Shown: one piece after another, positions 1-8,261 of the stretch
Position numbering within the stretch: position 1 is the stretch's first letter
How the letters are laid out: the number at the start of each line of letters is the position of its first letter
Source of the DNA: Deltaproteobacteria bacterium
Lineage (GTDB): Bacteria > Myxococcota_A > Polyangia > JACPQR01
Length of the DNA stretch: 42,293 nucleotides
Assembly (NCBI GenBank): GCA_016190375.1
Contig: JACPQR010000078.1
Span: 1-42,293 of the forward strand
Direction: 5' to 3'
Made by a program: the position numbers and the translations under genes
Notes under the pieces: model-generated
What the model saw: only the letters and a program-made list of their open reading frames with translations
Databases searched by the model: none
What the model was told of the DNA's origin: nothing

Positions 1-103
1 CCCCCCCCGGGGCGCGCCGCCCCCGCCTGGCTTTGGCACACGGTCTTGTTGGGCCCCGCGGCCTCTTGGGCGCCCCCGGGACCGGGCATGCCATGGCACG
101 CAG

Positions 104-136
104 GGGCATCGGGGCCGCGTCGCGGCCCCGATGCCC
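104..136 (-). terminator. strong GC hairpin downstream of the DUF99 gene
   Basis: Bases 104-118 and 122-136 are perfectly complementary, giving a 15-bp stem with a 3-nt loop. It lies 18 bases past the stop of the minus-strand gene at 154-723. There is no T-tract on the minus strand, so it may be a transcript-end or mRNA-stability hairpin rather than a classic intrinsic terminator. The rest of 1-153 is G/C-rich and shows no gene. Confidence 0.45.
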
Positions 137-153
137 ACCCGAGCCCTCGGCGC

Positions 154-723
154 CTAAGCCCTGCCGCGGCTATGCCCGGTTCCGAGCGCTCCCGCGATCA
201 GATGGGCGACGCGGATTGGCTCAGGGAGCAACCCGTGGAGGCGGAGGCGGCGAAGCATGTGATCGGCCTCGGCGAGCGTCAGGCCGGCCCTCTGGACCCA
301 GAGCCCGGCGACCGGCTCCATCGGACCGGCCTTCTCGACCAGCCGCCACTTGTGCGCGCCGCCGGGCACTCGTCCACCGAAGAGCGCTTTCCGGACGCCC
401 TCCATGTCCGGCTGGCGGCGGGCCACGACGAGAACTGGCAATCCGAGGGCCTCGTGGAGGGCCGCGATGTCGACGACGTTGAAGCCCGCGACCGCGATCC
501 CCTGGAGGAGCACGGCCTGGACGTGCCCTGCGAAGTGCGAACCAGCGACGAGCGCGCTCATCGCGCGCGTGGCGTTCGCGCCGTCGCGGCGCACACGGCC
601 GATCAGCACGCCGTCGAGCCTGACGCCGGCGAACACGGCGCCCACCAGCGGGACGTCCCCGCGGTGCTCGCGTGCAAAGGGAGCGTCGTCGAATGCGACT
701 ACGTTTGAAAGCCCGCGCGCCAT
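154..723 (-). CDS. DUF99 family protein (endonuclease dU-like)
   Basis: A 189-residue protein that matches the DUF99/UPF0215 family over its whole length. Landmarks are an early DDAPF motif, LDGVLIGRVRRDGANAT, SHFAGHVQAVLLQGIAVAGF, FNVVDIAALHE and VVARRQPDMEGV. An archaeal member of the family has been described as an endonuclease acting at deoxyuridine in DNA; whether bacterial members do the same is unknown. The gene starts 15 bases after the adaptor gene ends, so it is probably the last gene of the efflux operon. That is unexpected company for a DNA-repair-like protein. Family confidence is high and function is inferred. Confidence 0.8.
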   Translation of the reverse strand: MARGLSNVVAFDDAPFAREHRGDVPLVGAVFAGVRLDGVLIGRVRRDGANATRAMSALVAGSHFAGHVQAVLLQGIAVAGFNVVDIAALHEALGLPVLVVARRQPDMEGVRKALFGGRVPGGAHKWRLVEKAGPMEPVAGLWVQRAGLTLAEADHMLRRLRLHGLLPEPIRVAHLIAGALGTGHSRGRA

Positions 724-738
724 CGCGGAAGGGCGACC

Positions 739-1950
739 TCAGCGGACCGAGACTCGCTCACCCTCGGAGACACCCGACAGGACCTCGGCCACGACGCCGT
801 CGTCGATGCCCAGGCGGATGTTCCTCGGTGAGTCGCCGCTCGGGCTCTTCACCGTCACTTGGGCGTTGCGCCGCCCGCGCTCTACTGCGGCCAAAGGAAC
901 CGTGAGGACGTTCCGCCGCGCCTCGGTCTCCACGTGGACGTCGAGCCGCAACCCGAGCGGCAGGCCCGAGGGATCGGACAGCTCGAACAGCACCTCCAGA
1001 ACTCGCGTGTCGAAGCGAGCGCGCGGATCGTCCGAGACGATGTTCTTGCGGCCCAGCGTCTGGCCGACGCGCGCGATCCGGCCAGGGAAGCGACGATCTC
1101 CGAACGCGTCGGCGCACGCGTAGCCTGCCTGTCCCAGGCGGATCCGGCCGACGTCGGTCTCGTCTATCTCCGTGCGCAGCCGCAGGTGCTGCAGATCGGC
1201 GAGCGTGATCGCAACGGTCGGGGGGACGGTCGTCACCTGCTCTCCCGCCTCGACGAGGCGACGCACGATCGTGCCCGCGAACGGCGCTCGGAGCTCCGTG
1301 TGCGACAGGAGCGTGCGGGCCTGCTCGACGTCCGCCTGTGCGGCCGCGACCGCCGCCACGGCACGCTGCCGTTCCTCGGAACGCGACCCCTGTCGTATCA
1401 GCGCGAGCCGCGCCTCGGCGGCGGCTGCGGCCGCCCGGGCGGCCTCCGCCGCGTGCCGGGCGCCATCGACGTCGGCGTTGGCGACGGCGTTGACCGTCGA
1501 GAGCCGCTCGGCGCGCTCGCGGGAGACGGCGCGATCCTGCGCCTGCGCACGGGCCGCGCCCAGCTCGGCCTCGGCCGCGCGGATCTCGTCGGCGCGCGCG
1601 CCGCGGAACGCGAGGAGCCGATCCGCCTCGGCCGCCGCGAGGGCCGCCTCGGCCCGCGTCACCATGGCGCGAGCGATCCGGTCGTCGAGCCGACCGAGGA
1701 GCTGCCCTGGCTCGACTCGCGAGCCCTCGTCGACGAAGAGCTCCGCCACCCGGCCCGCCGCGTCGAACCCCAGCGAGACCTCGCCCGAAACAGACTCGAC
1801 GACCCCCGGCGCGACGACCTTCTTGACGACGTCCCTTCGGAGGACCGGCGCCTCGCCGTCGGCGCCGTTTCGGCCGACCGCCCACGCGCCGCCGGTGATC
1901 GCGACGACCGCCGCGGCGATGATCCAGACACGTCTCGAGATCCGTCTCAT
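739..1950 (-). CDS. HlyD/MacA-type periplasmic adaptor (membrane fusion protein)
   Basis: A 403-residue adaptor subunit. It has an N-terminal signal anchor (about residues 8-25), then a lipoyl-like half with GFDAAGRVAELFVDEGSRV (about 60-80). A long Ala/Glu/Arg-rich alpha-hairpin coiled coil follows (about 95-215). The second lipoyl half, ELRAPFAGTIVRRLVEAGEQ, and beta-barrel strands make up the C-terminal part. Such proteins link an inner-membrane transporter to an outer-membrane channel. Its ATG overlaps the stop of the upstream ATPase gene by 4 bases (ATGA), which indicates translational coupling. With the DevC-like permease it resembles DevB of DevBCA exporters. No TolC partner is in the window and the substrate is unknown. 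Confidence 0.88.
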   Translation of the reverse strand: MRRISRRVWIIAAAVVAITGGAWAVGRNGADGEAPVLRRDVVKKVVAPGVVESVSGEVSLGFDAAGRVAELFVDEGSRVEPGQLLGRLDDRIARAMVTRAEAALAAAEADRLLAFRGARADEIRAAEAELGAARAQAQDRAVSRERAERLSTVNAVANADVDGARHAAEAARAAAAAAEARLALIRQGSRSEERQRAVAAVAAAQADVEQARTLLSHTELRAPFAGTIVRRLVEAGEQVTTVPPTVAITLADLQHLRLRTEIDETDVGRIRLGQAGYACADAFGDRRFPGRIARVGQTLGRKNIVSDDPRARFDTRVLEVLFELSDPSGLPLGLRLDVHVETEARRNVLTVPLAAVERGRRNAQVTVKSPSGDSPRNIRLGIDDGVVAEVLSGVSEGERVSVR

Positions 1951-2723
1951 TGTCGTTCGTTCCTCCCGACCTCGAGGCCGGTCCTGATCGCGACGGCTGG
2001 GTTTGTCGGGCCGGAGCGGCCATGTGGCTCCGGCGCGAGTGACGGCCTGTCGCTCAGCACGGTACCGTCCTCGACACGAATCACCCGATCCGAGAACTGC
2101 TCCAGCCGGTGGTCGTGCGTGACCACGACGACTGCCCGGCCCTCCTCACGCGCCAGCGACTGCAACAGCTTCATGACCGCCAGCCCCGTCTTCGAGTCGA
2201 GGGCCGCAGTGGGCTCGTCGCCCAGGATGACGGGCGGGCTGCAGGCCAGCGCACGCGCGATGGCGACGCGTTGCTTCTGTCCGCCGGAAAGATCGGCGGG
2301 CAGGTGGTGCATTCGATCCCCGAGCCCAACGAGGCCGAGCAGGCGCGCGGCCTCGACGTGGACCTTGCGCGCGCGCGGGTCCTTCATGCGGATCGTGACC
2401 GCGACGTTCTCCAGCGCGGTGAGCGCGGGGAACAGGTTGAAGCCCTGGAAGATGAAGCCGAACGTCCCGGCGCGGACCTGGGGCATGTCGCGCTCCTTGA
2501 GCTGCACGATGTCCCTTCCCTTCACCATGACCTGGCCCGCCGTGGGCTTCATCAGGCATCCCATGATCGACAGGAGCGTCGTCTTCCCGGAGCCCGAGGG
2601 ACCTTCGACGAGGACGACCTCGCCCGCCCGCACCTGTAACGTGGCGCCCGTCAGCGCCTGGACTGCGGTCTCGCCGCTGCCGTAGACCTTCGAGACTTCG
2701 CGCAGATCGAGGATCGGGTCCAT
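1947..2723 (-). CDS. ABC transporter ATP-binding protein (MacB/LolD/DevA type)
   Basis: A 258-residue ATPase with all canonical motifs: Walker A GPSGSGKTT (residues 41-49), a Q-loop in FIFQGFNLFPALTALENV, the signature LSGGQKQRVAIARALA, Walker B VILGDEPTAALD and the H-loop VVVTHDH. It belongs to the MacB/LolD/FtsE-like class that works with FtsX-fold permeases. The C-terminal 25 or so residues are an extension beyond the usual end. The gene starts 7 bases after the permease stop and overlaps the adaptor start by 4 bases, so the three exporter genes are one unit. Confidence 0.92.
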   Translation of the reverse strand: MDPILDLREVSKVYGSGETAVQALTGATLQVRAGEVVLVEGPSGSGKTTLLSIMGCLMKPTAGQVMVKGRDIVQLKERDMPQVRAGTFGFIFQGFNLFPALTALENVAVTIRMKDPRARKVHVEAARLLGLVGLGDRMHHLPADLSGGQKQRVAIARALACSPPVILGDEPTAALDSKTGLAVMKLLQSLAREEGRAVVVVTHDHRLEQFSDRVIRVEDGTVLSDRPSLAPEPHGRSGPTNPAVAIRTGLEVGRNERQ

Positions 2724-2729
2724 CTCGCC

Positions 2730-3848
2730 TCACTTGAAGACCGACGCCGGGTCGAGCCTGATGACCTTGATGATCGCGAGCATCGCTGCGACGGTGCACA
2801 TCCCGACCGTGAGCACCGCCGTCCCGGCGAGCAGATCCGTCGAGAGCACCACGGTCAGGTTCGCGGCCTTCACGGCCTCGCGACCGCCGAACGCCATGAT
2901 TCCCCCGACGACGTACCCGACGACCGCCGCGATCAGCGCCTGGTAGACGATGACGCGCACGATCGCGCCGTTCGAGGCCCCCATCGCCTTGAGCGTGCCG
3001 TACTCCTTCAGATGCTCGAGGGTGCCGCTGTACAGGATCTGGCCGACGACGACGAGGCCAACGAGGATCCCCATCACCGCCGTCATGAAGAAGCCAGTGC
3101 CGACTCCCGTCCGGCTCGACCAGTAGTCGCGCGATCGCGCGGAAAACGCCGCGCGGGTGTACGCATCGAGGTTGGGGATCTCGCCGATCCTCGCCGCGAG
3201 CGCGGCCACGTCGGCGCCGGGCGCGGCCCTGACGAGCACGTAGGTCACCGTGTCGGGCTCCATGCCCGTGTAAGCGTGCGCCGTGTCGAAGTTCGTGAAG
3301 ACGAACGGCGAGGTCGTGAAGCTGCGTATCCCGTCGGTGAGCCCCACTACCCTGGAGCGGACGCCGGTGATCTCGTGGCTCTCGCCCAGTCCCCCGACGC
3401 CGAGCTTCGGGAACTCGCTCTGGTCAATCACGATGCCGTTTGCCTCGGAGATCCTCCGGGCGTCGCCCCCAACGATGTTCCACGGTGCCAGGAGCTGGGC
3501 GTCACGCTGAAGGCCCATGACCTCCACGCCCTGGCTGCCGCCGCTGGCGAGCTTCCACATCCCGAAGGCGAGGAGGACTCTCTCCGCTCTCTCGACGCCC
3601 GGCATCGACGCGACACGGTAGAAGTAGCGCTCCGAGACCGGGCCGGCGAAGTCGAAGTTCTCGTTTCCTTCTCCGGTGACCCAGATGTCGGCCGTGGAGT
3701 GGTCGATCAGGTTCGAGGTGTTCTCCATGAAACCGAGGTAGAGCCCGACCTGCAGGAGCACGAGCAGCACGCTCATCGAGACGCCGGCGCCCGCGACCGC
3801 GAACTTGATCTTGTCGTGAACCAGGATCTTCCGGGCCAGTGTCCACAT
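2730..3848 (-). CDS. ABC transporter permease, DevC/FtsX-like
   Basis: A 372-residue permease taken from the ATG at 3848 (MWTLARKILVHDKIKFAVAG). A longer in-frame reading to 3902 adds 18 residues that look non-coding. One N-terminal membrane segment (about 15-37) is followed by a large periplasmic domain. Three C-terminal segments form the FtsX-like domain (GILVGLVVVGQILYSG, LIAAVVGYVVGGIMAF, TAVLTVGMCTVAAMLAI). The motif LKEYGTLKAMGASN before the middle helix is typical of DevC and MacB-class permeases. It should pair with the next two genes to expel a small amphipathic substrate or lipid, powered by the ATPase. Confidence 0.88.
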   Translation of the reverse strand: MWTLARKILVHDKIKFAVAGAGVSMSVLLVLLQVGLYLGFMENTSNLIDHSTADIWVTGEGNENFDFAGPVSERYFYRVASMPGVERAERVLLAFGMWKLASGGSQGVEVMGLQRDAQLLAPWNIVGGDARRISEANGIVIDQSEFPKLGVGGLGESHEITGVRSRVVGLTDGIRSFTTSPFVFTNFDTAHAYTGMEPDTVTYVLVRAAPGADVAALAARIGEIPNLDAYTRAAFSARSRDYWSSRTGVGTGFFMTAVMGILVGLVVVGQILYSGTLEHLKEYGTLKAMGASNGAIVRVIVYQALIAAVVGYVVGGIMAFGGREAVKAANLTVVLSTDLLAGTAVLTVGMCTVAAMLAIIKVIRLDPASVFK

Positions 3849-3967
3849 CGTCGTTTCCGCCGTCCGGGCTACGGAGCACCACCCGTGCCGCTTAAGACCC
3901 AAAGGAAATCGGGGGCCCCGCTCCCACGACAGTAAAGGAACGTTACGCAGCGGGAAAGTTCTGAAAG
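3849..3967. other. intergenic gap between kinase and exporter genes
   Basis: A 119-base gap separating the two-component genes from the exporter genes. It contains an AACGTT palindrome near 3940-3945 and an AT-richer patch around 3930-3965. It could hold a promoter for the exporter controlled by the upstream response regulator, but I see no convincing direct repeats. Confidence 0.3.
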
Positions 3968-5239
3968 CTACCGCCCCATCTGCCAGCGGAACCTCGCCCC
4001 GCCCATCGGACCGTCCAGCACCGCCACGTGGGCCCCGTGGGCCGCCGCGACTCGCCGAGCGATCGCCAGGCCGAGGCCGGACCCGCCGGTGTCGGGCGAT
4101 CTGGCGCCCTCGAGCCGGACGAAGGGCTCGAAGATCCGCTCGCGATCGGCGGCGGGAACGCCGGCGCCGTCGTCATCGACGTCGATCGTCAGGGCCGGGC
4201 TCGAGGCGACGGTGACGCGGACGGCCGCGCGGGCATGACGCACGGCGTTGATCACCAGGTTGGACAGAGCGCGTCGCAGAAGGCGGGCGTCGGCCCGAGC
4301 CTCGGTGGCCGGCGGGCAGTCGAGGTCGACGCGAAGCTCGGGTCTGAGCCGTCCGGCGTCGCGGACCACGGCTCCCAGGAGCGAGTCGACCTCGACGGAC
4401 TCGAGGCGGAGCGCCCCCGCGCCCGGCTCGAGCCGCGCGTACACCAGGAGCTCATCCACCAGCGACTCGAGCACCCTCACGTCCTCTTCGAGACCAAGGG
4501 CCCGCTCCCGCGCGGCCGGACCCGCGTCACGAGCCAGGAGCTCCAATGCGAGCTGGATTCGCATCAGAGGCGTGCGCAGCTCGTGCGAGACGGCACGGAA
4601 CAGCTCGTGGTGGCCTTCGACCAGGCTCTCGATCCGCCCCGCCATCTGATTGAAGGAGAGGCCGAGCTCGCCCACGGCGTCCCCGGAGCGAGCATCGGCT
4701 CGGGCACCGAGATCACCGCCGCCGAACCGGCGAGCGGCGCCCGACAGCGCGGTCAAGCGAACCTCCAGCGGCCGGACGAGCAGCAGCACGGCGATCGCGA
4801 GCACGAAGAACTGCGTTCCGAAGACGAGGATCCCCCGGCCCTCGCCGATGAAGCGCACGCCAGGCAGCGGCCCGATCTCGGCCACCAGGTCCTCCCGGCC
4901 CAGCGGGGCGTAGATCATCGGCGTCGTGTCGACGACCCTGACCACGGTCTCTCCCCGTGCCAGTGCCCCGCGGACGTCACCCGCGACGCGGACCTCGCGA
5001 CGCGGGCGCACGCGGATCGAGTACCCGAGCTCATGCGACAGCTCCCGGACGGCGCGGTCGCGATCGGGGCTCTTCGCGATCGACTCAGCGAGGATCTTCG
5101 CGGGGATTGCGGTGAACGCCGAGAGCTGGTGCTGAACCGACCTGTCGAGGCTCTTCTTGGCGAAGTACGCGCTCGCGAGGATCGCCGCGACGAGACCAAC
5201 CGATAGCGCCGCGTAGATCCTGAGGAAGAGGCGGCTCAA
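3968..5239 (-). CDS. sensor histidine kinase
   Basis: A 423-residue membrane kinase. TM1 lies at about residues 8-26 and TM2 at about 137-155, with roughly 110 residues of periplasmic sensor between them. A HAMP linker follows (RPLEVRLTALSGAARRF to about 205). The phospho-acceptor motif FRAVSHELRTPLMRI places the conserved His at residue 219. The catalytic domain shows the N box (NLVINAVRHARA), G1 (DDDGAGVP), F box and G2 (GGSGLGLAIARR). The organisation is EnvZ/CpxA-like. The start overlaps the regulator stop by 4 bases. Its place upstream of an exporter suggests it senses envelope stress or the exporter's substrate. Confidence 0.92.
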   Translation of the reverse strand: MSRLFLRIYAALSVGLVAAILASAYFAKKSLDRSVQHQLSAFTAIPAKILAESIAKSPDRDRAVRELSHELGYSIRVRPRREVRVAGDVRGALARGETVVRVVDTTPMIYAPLGREDLVAEIGPLPGVRFIGEGRGILVFGTQFFVLAIAVLLLVRPLEVRLTALSGAARRFGGGDLGARADARSGDAVGELGLSFNQMAGRIESLVEGHHELFRAVSHELRTPLMRIQLALELLARDAGPAARERALGLEEDVRVLESLVDELLVYARLEPGAGALRLESVEVDSLLGAVVRDAGRLRPELRVDLDCPPATEARADARLLRRALSNLVINAVRHARAAVRVTVASSPALTIDVDDDGAGVPAADRERIFEPFVRLEGARSPDTGGSGLGLAIARRVAAAHGAHVAVLDGPMGGARFRWQMGR

Positions 5240-5943
5240 GGCTCCGTGCTCGACATCGACAGGAGGTAGCCGACGCCGCGCACGGTCTTGATCCGTACCG
5301 AGCCATCTTCGGCGGCGGCGGCGATCTTCTCGCGGAGCTTGGAGACGCGCACGTCCATCGATCGGTCGAGGCCGTCGTACTCGATGCCGCGAAGGACCTG
5401 GAAGAGCTCATCGCGCGGGACGGGACGGCCGGCGTTCTCGGCCAGGTGCCACAGGAGATCGAACTCGGCAGTCGTGAGATCGACGAGCTTCGCGCCCACT
5501 CTCGCCTCGCGGCTGGACCGGTCGACGAGCAGGTCCCCCACCTCGCGCTTCGTCGCTCCCTCGGAGGGGCGGCCGCGGCGCAGGAGCGCCCGGATCCGGG
5601 CCAACAGGAGCCGGGGCGTGATCGGCTTGGGCGCGTAATCGTCGGCCCCGACCTCGAGCCCGACGACCTGGTCGATCTCGTCGCCTCGCGCGGTCAGCAT
5701 GAGGATCGGTCCGTGGTACCCGGACCGGACGCGCCGGCAGATGCTCAGGCCATCCTCTCCCGGCAGCATGACGTCCAGGATCACGAGGTCTGGCCTGCTC
5801 TCGAGGATCCTCTTGGCCGCGAGCCGGCCGTCGCGCTCGATTTCCACGGACAGCCCATTGTGCTGGAGATACTCGGCAAGGAGATCCGCCAGCCGCCGAT
5901 CATCCTCCACGAAGAGGACGCGCGTGGGCCCCTCGGGACGCAT
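5236..5943 (-). CDS. OmpR/PhoB-family response regulator
   Basis: A 235-residue two-domain regulator. The receiver domain has the acidic pair at residues 14-15, phospho-acceptor Asp57 in VILDVMLPGEDG and the conserved Lys in YAPKPI. The C-terminal winged-helix domain includes LTTAEFDLLWHLAENAGRPV and RSMDVRVSKLREKI. It is the first gene of a run of six minus-strand genes, so it probably controls its own operon and the downstream exporter. The start at 5943 is chosen because it places the receiver domain directly after a short N-terminus. Confidence 0.93.
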   Translation of the reverse strand: MRPEGPTRVLFVEDDRRLADLLAEYLQHNGLSVEIERDGRLAAKRILESRPDLVILDVMLPGEDGLSICRRVRSGYHGPILMLTARGDEIDQVVGLEVGADDYAPKPITPRLLLARIRALLRRGRPSEGATKREVGDLLVDRSSREARVGAKLVDLTTAEFDLLWHLAENAGRPVPRDELFQVLRGIEYDGLDRSMDVRVSKLREKIAAAAEDGSVRIKTVRGVGYLLSMSSTEP

Positions 5944-5972
5944 CGCGTCCCATGCTACCGCCTCCTCCGGGC

Positions 5973-7385
5973 TCAGCGCATCCGTCGGCGTGCTCCACCG
6001 ATCCCCAGGGAGGCGATCACGGCGAGGAGGGCGACGGCTGCCCTGCCCGGCCGCCCGGGCGCGGTGGCGCAGCCCGACTCGGAGCCGCCTGGCGGATCGA
6101 CGCCCGCGTCGGCGGGAGCGCCGGCATCGGCGCGGTCGGGACCGGCATCGGGGTCGGGGTCCGAGGCCTCACCCGTGCCGGGCAGGGGCTCTCCCCAGGC
6201 GTCGAGCAGGGCTGTCATCGCGTCCAGCCGCTCCTGAGCGCCCACGATCTCGAGGACCTCGAGCGCCGCCGCGACGATCTCCTCCTTCGCGGCATGCGAT
6301 CGGATGCCCAGCGATTCCGCGTACACGACGAGCTCGTCGTAGGTGACGTCGAGCGCGGCCGGGGTGGTCTCGTACAGAGGCGAGACGCCGACCTCCCACG
6401 CGTGCCGCAGCCCGTGGATGCCCTGCTCGCACTCGTCGTCATCGTACGTGACGATGAAGTCACCGGTCGCCGCGCGAGGACCGTTCACCCTCGAGGCGTC
6501 GCCGCAGACGTGATGCGAGATCCGGTCCGCCAGCGTGTGAAGGTAGATGCCGAGCCTCGCTTCGGCCGTCCAGGTGGGCTCGACGGCCTCCATCTCGGTC
6601 CAGGTGAAGTCGCCGCCATCGGAGGTCTGGATGACGTGATCGCCGAGCGTCGCCCGCATCGGGTAGCCTCCGCCCATTCCGAGGATGGGCATCGTCCCGG
6701 AGAGCGTCTCGCCGCCGGGGTAGCAGGTCGCCGCAGTCCCGTAGTCGCCGGAATCGGAGAGAGCCGTCAGCCCCGCGGCGCACATGGGATCGACGTCCGC
6801 GTCGCCGTCGCCGAGCGCCCAGGCACGGAAGTCGACCAGGAGCGGCTCGTGCCGTCCGTCGTCGAGGGCGGGATGCAGCCCGTCGATACCGTCGACGGGC
6901 GCGGCCGTTCGTTCGTTGAACGGCGTGGAGTAGTGCACGAACATCCCGCCCGTCTCGGCGCTCGTTCGGCCCACGCCGTCGATCACGGCCGTGACCCAAT
7001 CGCACCACTCGGAACCGGACTCGGTGCCGCAAGCCGCCGGGTCATCGACCAGCGTCTCGCCGCTCTGGCCGAACGGCACGTACTGATTGCTGTCGGTCGC
7101 CTGGTCGTAGGCTGCGATCCAGTACGCGCGCTCCCGGTCGATCCCGGCCGCCTGAGCGAGGAGGTACGTGGCATCGGTGTGGACCATGCTGCGGCCGACG
7201 AGCTGGAGGATCTTGGCGCCCTGCGCCATGGCCTGCGTCTCGCAAGCCGCGGTCGCCTCGCCCGTCGCGCAGTCGACGTCGTAGCAGTTGCGCAAAACCC
7301 CATCCTCGACGCAGAGGTCCTCGGAGAAGGCTCGGGCCGACGACGGTATCGCGATGGCGAGCACGACGGGGAAGAAGCGGCGCAT
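5973..7385 (-). CDS. secreted MYXO-CTERM protein, DUF6765-like histidine motifs
   Basis: 470 residues, starting at the ATG at 7385, which has an AGGAGG site upstream. There is a signal peptide (MRRFFPVVLAIAIPSSARA). The body contains HTDATYLLAQAAGID and RLGIYLHTLADRISHH, a pattern I associate with DUF6765-type and zinc-phospholipase-C-like helical proteins in which His/Asp clusters bind metal. That link is from memory and uncertain. After about residue 405 there is an Asp/Ala/Pro linker, then a MYXO-CTERM-type tail: SGCATAPGRPG, a hydrophobic helix and a final RRRMR. Such tails mark outer-surface sorting in Myxococcota. The substrate is unknown. Confidence 0.8.
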   Translation of the reverse strand: MRRFFPVVLAIAIPSSARAFSEDLCVEDGVLRNCYDVDCATGEATAACETQAMAQGAKILQLVGRSMVHTDATYLLAQAAGIDRERAYWIAAYDQATDSNQYVPFGQSGETLVDDPAACGTESGSEWCDWVTAVIDGVGRTSAETGGMFVHYSTPFNERTAAPVDGIDGLHPALDDGRHEPLLVDFRAWALGDGDADVDPMCAAGLTALSDSGDYGTAATCYPGGETLSGTMPILGMGGGYPMRATLGDHVIQTSDGGDFTWTEMEAVEPTWTAEARLGIYLHTLADRISHHVCGDASRVNGPRAATGDFIVTYDDDECEQGIHGLRHAWEVGVSPLYETTPAALDVTYDELVVYAESLGIRSHAAKEEIVAAALEVLEIVGAQERLDAMTALLDAWGEPLPGTGEASDPDPDAGPDRADAGAPADAGVDPPGGSESGCATAPGRPGRAAVALLAVIASLGIGGARRRMR

Positions 7386-7484
7386 GACGACCTCCTGGCA
7401 AGAGTGCACCCCGAAGACGAGGAATAGCCAGGCAGGGACCGCGGGTCTGTTGCGAATCGGTCGCGGGTTCGTCAGCGTTCGTAA

Positions 7485-7502
7485 GCGGCGGATTGACGCC
7501 GC
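7485..7502 (-). terminator. small hairpin after the DUF2231 gene
   Basis: GCGGCG (7485-7490), a six-base loop and CGCCGC (7497-7502) form a perfect 6-bp stem, about 55 bases beyond the stop of the minus-strand gene at 7557-8147. There is no T-run, so terminator function is tentative. The surrounding 7386-7556 gap shows no other signal. Confidence 0.25.
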
Positions 7503-7556
7503 CCGCTCGCAGACCCTTCGCTGGTGACGCCACGGCCGAGTACCGCCGCGCCGATC

Positions 7557-8147
7557 TCAGTCGTCGTCACGGTCGCGGTGCTCCCGGCGCTCGTGCTCCT
7601 CGCCGCGCTCTCCGCGTTCCCCCCGCTCGCCCTGCTGCCCCCGCTCGCCCTGCCGGTCCTGCTCCCCTTGCTCGCCTGTCGCCTCTACCGCGCTCCCGCC
7701 CGCCGCGAGCCCGCCTGCGCCGTGCACGAGGGTGCCGCCGGCATGGCCCACCGCGAGCCCGAGCCCGAGTACGACGATCGAACCGGTCGCCGCCGCCGCC
7801 ATGAGCAGCCCGCTTGCCCTCGCCGAGCGCACCACGGACGCCGTGATCCCGACGACGAGCACGGCGGCGGCGCCCCACGTGAAGGCCTGAGCCCGCTCCT
7901 CGTGCTCCTCGATGCTCGCCTCGCTCACGCGCTCCTCGACGCGCTCCTCGTCCTCCTCTCCGCTCCGGAGCGCGATGGCCGCGGTGGCGACCACCACGGC
8001 TTGAAGCCCGAGCACGGCCAGCCAGGTCCTCCGGGGAAGGCCCCGCCTCCAGATGGCGACCGCGATCCCGATTGCGACGAGCGGGACGACGGCGGACACC
8101 CCGAGGGGGACGTGAACGATCGCAGGGTGCAGCGGGAGCTCATTCAT
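7557..8147 (-). CDS. DUF2231-like membrane protein with Gly-Glu-X tail
   Basis: 196 residues from the ATG at 8147, which has a good AAGGAG site 8 bases upstream. The N-terminus (MNELPLHPAIVHVPLGVSAV) matches the DUF2231 signature of a His-Pro motif at the mouth of the first helix. About four membrane segments follow (about 12-32, 40-58, 88-108 and 115-135), with an acidic EEDEERVEERVSEASIEEHEE loop segment between the second and third. The last 40 or so residues are a charged, collagen-like run of Gly-Glu-Arg/Gln triplets ending in Asp. It is divergent from a LuxR-type regulator gene, suggesting joint control. Function of the family is unknown. Confidence 0.8.
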   Translation of the reverse strand: MNELPLHPAIVHVPLGVSAVVPLVAIGIAVAIWRRGLPRRTWLAVLGLQAVVVATAAIALRSGEEDEERVEERVSEASIEEHEERAQAFTWGAAAVLVVGITASVVRSARASGLLMAAAATGSIVVLGLGLAVGHAGGTLVHGAGGLAAGGSAVEATGEQGEQDRQGERGQQGERGERGERGEEHERREHRDRDDD

Positions 8148-8261
8148 GCGACAACTCCTTCGGCTCGGGCCTCTGACCGAGGTGAGACCGTGCGCCATCA
8201 AGCGATGACCGGCCATCCGGCACACGACACACGACCGCAAGAACCGAGTGGCGGCGGACAC

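Noticed and set aside
859..2685. Long plus-strand open frame of 608 codons
   Set aside because: It is opposite the adaptor and ATPase genes, whose family motifs are complete on the minus strand. High GC content creates long shadow frames.
3952..3967. GAAAGTTCTGA shared with 15219-15229
   Set aside because: An 11-base match is expected many times by chance in a window of this size; flanks do not match.
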